A stretch of DNA of 7,342 bases from UBA6164 sp963979005 (GTDB lineage: Bacteria > Patescibacteriota > Gracilibacteria > BD1-5 > UBA6164), in the NCBI GenBank assembly GCA_963979005.1, contig CAXBVF010000056.1:1-7342 (forward strand), in the 5' to 3' direction. Shown piece by piece: positions 1-7,342 of this stretch (positions are counted from its first letter, which is position 1; every line of letters starts with the position of its first letter). Under the pieces are notes generated by a model. That model was given only the letters and a program-made list of their open reading frames with translations. It searched no databases and had not been told where the DNA came from. The translations under genes were made by a program, and so were the position numbers.

Positions 1-3000
1 TTCAAATAGAATAAGAGAATTTTGAACTATTTTCTTTAGAATATTTTTCTATATATTTAGAAAAACTCATAAATGCATTATTTTTTGCTTGAGTAGAATA
101 ATAGTAACTATTCCAATCATAAGTATATAAATCTCATATTAACTGATCTATATAATCACGAGAATAATCAAAATCAATTAATAATTTAGTAAATATTGCT
201 TTATCAGAAAGATTATTCCAATAATAGTTGTAATCTTTATCACTTAAAGTTGATTTAATTTTTTCAATATTCTTTTCTATTTCTAATTTATATTTCTCTT
301 TATCTGTTAAGATAAGACCATATGTGTACGCTATCAAACCATGTCTTTCAGTATATGAATTCATTTCTGTAGGAGAAAAGAATGTATCTTTTGCTTTTTG
401 TCAGTCTCATGCATATGCTAAAGCCCAAAATATTTCTGATTTCCATAATATATCTGAGTCTCATTTATTTATAGAATTATTATTACTCGAATTAAATGAC
501 TGTAAATATTTTATAGCATTTTCTAATAATCAGTCTGGTAAGTTAACTCATAGTTCTTTCATTTCTAATAAACTCCTAACTACATAAGGAGTTATATTTG
601 AATTAGATTCATTTGAACCTTGCCAATATGCAAATCATCAATCCTCTGTTTGCATAGACTTGATTCTATTAACTCATGCTTCTATATTAGTATCAATTTT
701 TGTGGAATCTTCTACAATTCATGAGAATAGATTATCAAACTTCTTTAATATAGCATTTGGTAGAGTAGATGATACTGTTTGTTCAATACAACCATATGGA
801 TAACGAGCCAAACTAGAAACTATTTTTTCTATTCAACTAAGCTTGTTATTTGAAAAGCTAAGTTCTACTTCTGTTTTTTCTAAATCTATATTTTCTGGAA
901 AATCAATATTTAAATCTAGAGTTTCTAAAGCATTAACTTTTCATGATTTTATAATATTATTAATCAAAACTGGAGATTCTTTGAATTTTATTATATTTTC
1001 AATTTTGTCACTATTTTCTGCACTATCTCAAAGTGCTGTAATCTTGTATGCTATTTCTTTATTATTTTTATTAGCTTTTATTGCCCAATAAATATCTTTA
1101 CTAGATCAAGCTTCTATTATAATATTTCTAACATTTTCAGCTACTGCAACTTTTGTTTCTAATTCAACTTTAAATCAAATTTCTTTCTGAGTATTATTAA
1201 ATATATTAGCTCAAATAACAGATACATCTCAATCTCTTAAAATAAGAGGGGTTTTATCCTCTACAATAACATTTTTTCTTACTTCTATGAAACTCTCAGA
1301 ATAACCAAATAAGTTATCTTTTGAGTTTGATACTACCATTACTCTAAAATTCGTTAAATTATCTGGAAGATCAAAACTGACTTCTGCGTTTCAATTTTTA
1401 TCAGTTATAACGCTTGGATTATAGTAAGCAGTATTTTTAAATATATTTCTAGAACTAACTGCACTATCTCATCATTTAAAACTTCAAAATCAACTTCATC
1501 CAACAATACCAGGTCTAGAAAAATAATAATTATCTAGCATAGCAATATTTGTAATACTTGTTTGTATACTAAATGGAAGTTTTTTATAAAATTTTTCTAA
1601 AGAATTTAAATCAACATTTCATAATAAACTTATTAAAGAATCATCTACAACCATAACAGTAAGTTCTCAAGGATTAGCTTTTGAATTTTTGTCCTTTACA
1701 TTAATATTCAATGTAACTTTTTCTCTTGGTTTATATGTTTCTTTATCTGAATTAATAGTTATAAATGATTTTTTATCAGTTTTATCAACTACTATTTCTG
1801 AATATCATACTTTGTATTCCGGTACTTTGTCTCAATTTATTTCAATTGCTACTACTCAGATATAAGCATTAGGAATAAATTTATCATCAATTAGAATTTC
1901 TTTAAAAAATGTATTTGAATTAACATCTATATATTCAGTTTCTAAAACTCATTGTTTTTCTATTGTCCAAAGAATTTTTCATTTAGAAAATGGTAATCTA
2001 ATAAGGACTTTTGCTTTTTCTCATAAATTATAACTTATTTTTTCTGGTATAACCCTTATTTTATTATCATTAACTAAAGGAATATTTCAGCTTGTATCTC
2101 AATAAGTAAGTACAGAAAAATATTGTTTATCAGTATATAAATCTGATAATTTTATATTTTCTTTTATTGTTTTTTGTATAGTTTTACAATCAGTATTCTC
2201 TACATAATCTATATTATCTCTAAATTCTTTTATTACTTTTCTCTTAGGAGCTTCATCATTATTCTCAATATTATCAGAATTATGAATTATTTTTTCACAT
2301 ACCTCTATGTCTTTTACAGTTTCTACTTCTTTTTCTAATATTTTATTTGTATTAAAATCATTTATAATTTTATTTAAATCAATATTTTTTTCATTATCAA
2401 TTTTTCAATACTCTAAAATATATTCTCAAACATCATCTAGTTTATAATCAAGCTTTAATTTTCAATCAGTTCATAAAGAAAAATTAGTATTATTTACAAA
2501 TAATATTTTTTCCAATTTTTCTTCTACTCTAGTTATATTTCTTTCGTATCATCTAACATCATCAACTGCTTTATTCTTGTATTCTTTTTTCTTTATAACA
2601 AGTACATATTTATCATTATAATCAGATGTCCAATTTCATACATTTAATCATCAATTTACAGTTAATTTATCTCAAGCTTTTACAAACTTATCCTTTGGAT
2701 TAAATACTACTGATAAATCTCTATTATACCTTTTGTACTCAGCCGGCAACTTTGCAACTACAGAATTAGTTCAAGATATAGTATCTCAAATTTTATCTGT
2801 AACTGTTACTTCAACTATATATTTATAGTTATTATAACTAGAACTAAAAGCAATATCTATTTCAAAATTTCATGCTCAATTTTCATCTAAAGTTCCTTTT
2901 CACTCAGAATAGAATTCTTTTCTTGGTTCCCAATAACAACCGTAATAACAATCATCCCAATAAGAATTTTCATAATAATATTGTTTATAAACCTTGTATT

Positions 3001-5197
3001 TATAGTTTGCATTTGCAACACTTGCTCAGTTATAATACTTAGAAAAAACATTTCATTTGATTTTAAAATCACCAGAATAAATATTTCTAGACCAATAATT
3101 ATTATCTTCTATATCTGTTGTTTCTATTTTTACAAGTCAATCATTTAATCAAATAGTTTCTAATGAAATATCATTTTTAAATTTTGGATTTTTGAATACT
3201 TCTACTGAAAAACCTCAAAATGCTATACTTTTTTCATCAACCCATAAAATCATATTATAATTTCATAGAGCTGCAGTTTCAGCTAAATCTATACTACTTG
3301 ATATACTTCAATATTCATTTAATTTTAATTCCTCTTCTAATAAATTTTTTCATTTTGAATCATTAATTTGCAACTTAACAATTTTATCTTTTGGTATACT
3401 TAAGTCTTTTGAATCTCTTATTATTGATTTTACATTAACAGTTTCTCATGGTAAGTATAATAATCTATCAGTATAAATATGTGAATAATAATCTAACTCT
3501 GTTCTAGCCCATCTATCTAATTTAATAAGATCTTGATCAGAATTCTTTTGTGCCCACCAGTAATAGTTAGATGTTTTATATCAAAAATTCCAAGGAGCAA
3601 TTCATGCATTCCAAGTTGAATTAACATAGGATAAATTGGTATCAGAAGCTGAAGTTATAAAAAATGTATTATACAATCATTCCCAATTAAATTCCCAATC
3701 ACTAGAAAAAGTTCTAGAAAATGCTCATCTTAAATCCTCTTTTATATATGGATCATCTACTAATTCTTTTAAATTTACTTTTAAAATTCAATCATCTCAT
3801 GTTAATCATAAATATATAGCTTCAGAAAATATATTTTTATCTAAAACCGATAATTCTACTATATCATATCCTCATTGATTCTGATTATATTCCTTTTTGA
3901 TTTCTTTAAAATCATTAAAATATAATTTAATATTTTGTTTAGCTAATGGTTTTCACTCAAAATCATTTACAAAGAAAAATGCTTCTCAATTTCTAGAAAT
4001 TTTCATTGTCACATGAGAATCTACAATTCAGAAAAATATTGGATAATTATATCTTCAATTAAATTCTCTATCTGAAGAATCTACAAATTGTACAAAATAC
4101 AATCAACTTCTAGATTTTTCTCAAATCAGATCATCAAAATTAAAATCTTTTTTTATTAGATTGGGTTCTAATGGAGTTGTTGATTCATTATAAACTATTT
4201 CTTTTTCGCTACATTCAAAATTTTCTAACTTTGAAATTTCTTTTTCAAAAAACTCTTTAACATCTGTTCTTTCTGCTTTTTTTCTAAAAACTTCTATTTT
4301 TGCATAGGTTTCATTAGGAATTCTACATATTTTTACTTTTGATTTTGTTTTACTTGAGTTATATTCAATAATTTGAAATCTTGGAGGATTATTATCCTGA
4401 TAAAGAGATACTTTATCCAATACTTTCATTCAAAAATATCTATTTTCTGGTGTAGTAAAAATAAAATCTTTGTTTTCAGTTTTTTCTCAAATAGTAGTAT
4501 CAAAATCCTTAAGAGAAATTTTATATTCTGTTAATGGCTTTAAAGGTAATTTTAGTATTCATTTTTTAGAATACAGAACTATATCACCTATATCAAATTC
4601 TAGTTCGGGAGTTATAGTTATTAAATCCTTAAGTCTCTTTTTTGCATCAATTCTATTAATTAAAAATTCATCACTATCTTCATCTCAAATATCTGTATAA
4701 AAATCTAGAGAAAATTCTAGTTTTATTTCTGTTTTAAAATCATTTTCAACATCAAATAATGCTCAAGTACTAAACTTTGTTGTTAAAAATTTAGAAGTAC
4801 ATTCTTTTCTCTTTTCTTCAAAATTATCAAGAATAATATATTTATCTACAAAAGTATTTTCATTTAATTTAATTATATCTTCACAATTATCTTTGCTTAA
4901 ATCTATATTAGCAACATTAAACTTATTATCACATCTAGTATTCATTCAATCAAATCTAGACTCATTAAAAAAATCATTTTCTAAAGCAATAGTTTTATCA
5001 AAATCTAGAATAACTGTACAATTATCAAAATTTTCAGTTCAATTATCTAAAACTATATTGATATTTTCTACTTCTTTTTCTGCCTTGATTTCTAAAGCTT
5101 TCATTATTCAAAAATATGCTCAAATTAGTACTATAACTGAAACCAAAATATAAATAATTATATATAACCTATGCTTAATAGATGAAATTTTATCCAT
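1..5197 (-). CDS. Alpha-2-macroglobulin family protein, thioester-containing, membrane-anchored; 3' end beyond window
   Basis: Read with TGA as Gly, one frame runs from ATG at 5197 to the window edge (about 1,732 codons, no TAA or TAG); bacterial members usually have 1,500-1,900 residues, so a modest C-terminal part is missing. Residues 1-10 are basic and about 11-34 are hydrophobic (YIIIYILVSVIVLIG), an uncleaved signal anchor with no lipobox. About 190-250 resembles a bacterial Ig-like domain ending in FIFTT. An MG2-type signature YTDRLLYLPGE sits at 575-585, with MG3-MG6-like domains to about 1130. The bait-region domain is about 1140-1200, with KPRE at 1158 where the family usually has PGE. 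A Gly-rich linker is at 1233-1243 and the A2M core has LPDNLTNFRV from 1277. The thioester motif YGCIEQ (C1470) opens the helical domain, with EDGGFAYW near 1520. Known role: trapping proteases that cleave the bait, in the cell envelope. Relative of E. coli YfhM; no pbpC is visible. The family call is firm; the target is unknown. Confidence -1.
779..790 (-). other. CIEQ thioester motif of the alpha-2-macroglobulin
   Basis: Codons TGT ATT GAA CAA encode C1470-I-E-Q1473 in the context RYPYGCIEQTVSS. This matches the bacterial form of the complement/alpha-2-macroglobulin thioester (YfhM has CLEQ, vertebrate C3 and A2M have CGEQ). In the family, the Cys thiol and Gln side chain form an internal thioester that becomes exposed after bait cleavage and covalently captures the attacking protease. 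Both reactive residues are present, so this is predicted to be a trapping-competent member, unlike YfaS-type paralogues that lack the motif. Confidence -1.
5095..5168 (-). other. N-terminal signal anchor of the alpha-2-macroglobulin
   Basis: This covers roughly residues 11-34, following a basic start with K3, K8, H9 and R10. The stretch is rich in Ile, Leu, Val, Tyr and Phe (YIIIYILVSVIVLIG then AYFGIM), and two of its glycines are TGA codons. There is no Cys within it, so lipoprotein processing is not expected. The charged segment that follows (EIKAEKEVE) would lie outside the membrane. E. coli YfhM is instead held by a lipid anchor, so attachment differs while the predicted placement in the envelope is the same. 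Confidence -1.
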
Positions 5198-5226
5198 GAG
5201 ATAATTAATAAAAAATTAATAATTGA

Positions 5227-5232
5227 ATTATA
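5227..5232 (-). promoter_or_regulatory. Probable -10 box (TATAAT) of the alpha-2-macroglobulin gene
   Basis: A perfect TATAAT on the minus strand lies 30 nt before the ATG at 5197. It predicts a start near 5220 and a leader of only about 23 nt. At 17 bp spacing, the -35 position falls on CTGGTC inside the terminator stem of htpG and matches TTGACA poorly, so the promoter may rely on its T-rich upstream tract. The leader has no GGAG-like ribosome-binding site. In such AT-rich DNA a chance hexamer is possible, but the position between a terminator and the start codon supports it. Confidence -1.
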
Positions 5233-5243
5233 CACAAACAAAT

Positions 5244-5271
5244 AAAAAAGACCAGATTTTCTGGTCTTTTT
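5244..5271 (-). terminator. Bidirectional intrinsic terminator downstream of htpG
   Basis: An inverted repeat GACCAGA / TCTGGTC with a 3-nt loop is flanked by six A on the left and five T on the right. On the minus strand it lies 6 nt after the htpG TAA and ends in a run of six T, the classic rho-independent form. The A and T tracts extend the pairing, and the element would also stop plus-strand transcripts. It separates htpG from the alpha-2-macroglobulin gene, arguing against one operon. Confidence -1.
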
Positions 5272-5277
5272 AGCTAA

Positions 5278-7221
5278 TTACTTGATATATCAATCTGCAA
5301 ATTTATTAGTAAGTGCTATAAATTCTGCTGGATTTTCTAATTCTCATCATTCAAGCAAAATTGCTTGATTATAAGCATATTTCATTATGTCTGATAATTT
5401 TTCTGATTTGATGTCTTTATCAAATTCATTTTTCATAGAATCTATTAATGGATTCTTTGGATTAAGTTCTAGAATTCGTTTTTGTGCTGGCACTTCTTGC
5501 CCCATAGCTTTCATCATTTTTTCCATTTGAGGATCTACTCAAGTAGCGGATGTCTTTAATGCTCAAAGTGAAGTTCAAAGTTTATCATTTAATATAACTT
5601 CTTCTATTTTTTCTTCTCAAATAGTTGATTTAGCTAAATCTAATAATCATTTGAAATCTTTAGTTTTTTCTTCTTTTTCTTTCTTTTTTGCTTCTGTTTC
5701 TTCTTCTAATTCAATATCATTTGAAGTAATAGAAACTAATTTAGAACCTTTATATTCATTAAATCATTGTACTAAAAATGAGTCAATTGGATCTGTTAAT
5801 ATAATCACATCTATATTTTTCTCTCTAAATTGTGCTAAATATGGACTAGATAATGCTTCAGATTCTGATTTTGCAATTATATAGTAAATTGTTTTTTCTT
5901 TTACTTTTTCTTTTTTAGCATCTTTTTCTACTTCTACTTCTTTTTCAGTAGCTTTTTCTAAATATTCATCAAGAGTAATTAATCATGAATCATTAATTCA
6001 ATTAAATAGTGATACTCCTGCTATTTCTTCTTTTAAGTCATGTTCATAATGAATACCTTCTTTTACTAATTTACCATAGTTATCCCAAAATTTAACATAA
6101 TCTTCTTTAGAATTTTTAAGAGTTTTTCATAATTCAGTTATTACTTTTTTTGTAAGACCTTTTTTTATTTTATCAAGAGTAATATTATCTTGTAACATTT
6201 CTCTAGATATATTTAGAGGAAGATCACTTGTTTCTATTACTCATGAAATAAATCTTAACCATACAGGCATTAATTCTTTTGCGTGTTCTAAAATAAGTAC
6301 ATTTTGTACATAAAGTTTTGGCCCATATTCTACATTTGGATCAGATAAATTTTGATACATATTTACTTCTTTTGGAGCAAATAATATAGACTTGTAACTA
6401 GCCATTCATTCTACATTATTATGCATAGTAAATAATGGTTCATTCCAATCATTAGAAACAGATTGATAAAAAGCCTTGTATTCTTCTTTTTTTATTTCTG
6501 ATTTAGATTTTCTCCAAATTGGTTTAGTTTCATTTACTTGTTCAAGCCCCATAACTTTAGGCTCTTTTTTCTTTTCTTCATCTGTTCTAGAATCATATTC
6601 CATCATCATAATAGGAACTCCAACATAATTTGAATATTTCTTTACTAATTCTTTTAATTTCCATTCTGCTACTAATTCTTTATTAGCTTCATTTACAAAT
6701 AAAGTAACTTTTGTTCCTCTATTATCTTTTTTTATTTCTTCTATATCATAACCTGTCTTACCATCACTAGACCATTTATGAGCCTTATCATCTAAAGCTG
6801 AACTAGATTCTACTTCTACTTTATCAGCCACCATAAAACTTGAGTAGAATCATACTCAAAATTGACCTATTAAATTATGTTCTCAGTCTTCTTTTGCTTT
6901 TTGTAATTTTTCTATAAATTCTTTTGTTCCTGATTTTGCGATTGTACCAAGATGAGAAACCATTTCTTCCTGAGTCATACCAATACCATTATCTTCAATA
7001 GTTATAGTGTTAGCTTTTTCATCACTAATTATAGTAATTTTAAATTCATTATCATCACCCAAAAATGTAGTATCTGTAAGCGATTTTAATCTCGCTTTAT
7101 CAACAGCATCAGCTGAATTTGATACTAACTCTCTTAAAAATATTTCTTTATTTGAATAAATACTATGAGTCAATAATTCTAGTATTCTTCAAGTCTCTGC
7201 TTCAAAATTGTATTTAGACAT
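5278..7221 (-). CDS. htpG: Chaperone protein HtpG (Hsp90)
   Basis: ATP-dependent cytosolic Hsp90 homodimer that assists folding and remodelling of client proteins. Read with TGA as Gly it is 647 aa, close to E. coli HtpG (624), ending in TAA. The start MSKYNFEAET aligns with the family N terminus. The GHKL ATPase domain (about 1-210) has RELVSN with E31 and N35, DNGIGM (D77, G79, G81), LGTIAKSG (91-98) and GQFGVGFYS (119-127; G122 and G124 are TGA). The middle domain has KPIWRKSKSEI (233-243), HNNVEG (G272 TGA), RFISGVIE (G327 TGA) and LPLNISRE with the ATP-contacting R340. The C-terminal dimerisation domain contains KRILELNPKNPL. A Lys/Glu-rich insert lies at about 419-442, before TIYYIIAKS. 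There are eighteen TGA and eighteen GGN glycine codons. Expression appears controlled by the promoter and CIRCE repeat upstream and stopped by the hairpin downstream. The leader lacks a Shine-Dalgarno sequence. Identification is secure. Confidence -1.
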
Positions 7222-7249
7222 AGTTTTTTTATTAAATTTTATTTTAAAA

Positions 7250-7276
7250 ATAGCACTTAGTTTTTCTAAGTGCTAA
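7250..7276 (-). promoter_or_regulatory. CIRCE-type operator (HrcA binding site) in the htpG leader
   Basis: On the minus strand the halves are TTAGCACTT and AAGTGCTAT, separated by exactly 9 nt. The CIRCE consensus is TTAGCACTC-N9-GAGTGCTAA, so 15 of 18 half-site bases match. The C-to-T and G-to-A changes compensate each other, leaving a perfect 10-bp inverted repeat (TAGCACTTAG / CTAAGTGCTA). It begins one base after the predicted -10 box and covers the expected transcription start, the usual position for repression by HrcA, which releases on heat shock. No hrcA gene is in the window. The hairpin followed by TTTTT could also act as a weak terminator for a gene to the right. Confidence -1.
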
Positions 7277-7277
7277 T

Positions 7278-7305
7278 ATTTTATTGTTTTTTGAGTTTTT
7301 GTAAA
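7278..7305 (-). promoter_or_regulatory. Sigma70-like promoter of htpG
   Basis: On the minus strand TTTACA (7305-7300, 5 of 6 to TTGACA) is followed after 16 bp by TAAAAT (7283-7278, 5 of 6 to TATAAT). The predicted start, near 7271, lies inside the CIRCE repeat and gives a leader of about 50 nt before the ATG at 7221. The coupling of box quality, spacing and operator position makes this more credible than a chance match in AT-rich DNA. Confidence -1.
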
Positions 7306-7342
7306 GAGATTTTATTTTTTAATAGTAAACTTCTAAATCATC

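Noticed and set aside
324..1091. Plus-strand open frames of about 80-90 codons (324-587, 843-1091).
   Set aside because: They lie opposite the continuous macroglobulin frame, whose family signatures span the same bases, and have no recognisable motif.
2887..3072. Minus-strand frame of 61 codons at 2887-3072.
   Set aside because: It is in a different frame from the macroglobulin, which reads through this stretch with a sensible MG domain.
1..5197. Surface adhesin or repeat protein as an alternative for the giant gene.
   Set aside because: The YTDRxxYxPGE, LPDNLTNFRV and YGCIEQ signatures occur in the correct order and spacing for alpha-2-macroglobulins, and no tandem repeats are visible.
6406..7173. 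Two separate minus-strand open frames that look like an HtpG split by stop codons (pseudogene).
   Set aside because: The interruptions are all TGA at conserved glycines with no frame change; under code 25 the gene is intact.
7250..7276. The hairpin upstream of htpG as a plain rho-independent terminator.
   Set aside because: The exact TTAGCACTN-N9-NAGTGCTAN pattern just after a promoter fits CIRCE far better; a secondary terminator role remains possible.
7319..7342. Possible end of a minus-strand gene entering from the right (DDLEVYY then TAA at 7319-7321).
   Set aside because: Only seven codons are visible, other frames are equally possible in such AT-rich DNA, and nothing identifies a family. 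If real, the CIRCE hairpin with its T-run could serve as its terminator.

Overview
The window is very AT-rich and looks empty if read with the standard genetic code: the longest standard reading frame is about 140 codons. It resolves into two long minus-strand genes once TGA is read as glycine. In-frame TGA falls on near-invariant glycines of HtpG (GQFGVGFYS, HNNVEG, RFISGVIE), and both genes then run without a break. This is genetic code 25, known from Candidatus Gracilibacteria (BD1-5) and Absconditabacteria (SR1). The source is therefore very probably an ultrasmall CPR/Patescibacteria bacterium. The window alone does not separate the two phyla.

Layout, right to left in the direction of transcription. 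From 7342 to 7222 lies the htpG control region: a sigma70-like promoter (7278-7305), then a CIRCE-type inverted repeat (7250-7276) that would be the HrcA repressor operator, then an A-rich leader with no Shine-Dalgarno sequence. htpG (7221-5278, 647 aa) encodes a full-length Hsp90 chaperone. A strong bidirectional hairpin terminator (5244-5271) follows. A perfect TATAAT -10 box (5227-5232) comes next and should start a short leader for the second gene.

The second gene begins at 5197 and is still open at position 1 (more than 1,730 codons). It encodes a giant bacterial alpha-2-macroglobulin with an N-terminal membrane anchor, macroglobulin domains, a bait-region domain, the A2M core and an intact CIEQ thioester motif. 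Its 3' end lies outside the window.

The two genes point the same way but appear to be separate units: a heat-shock-controlled cytosolic chaperone and a surface protease trap with its own promoter. No RNA genes, mobile elements, CRISPR arrays or plus-strand genes were seen. The main interest lies in recoding (TGA carries about 86% of glycines in the macroglobulin but 50% in htpG), in CIRCE control of htpG in a reduced-genome lineage, and in a thioester macroglobulin on a probable epibiont surface.
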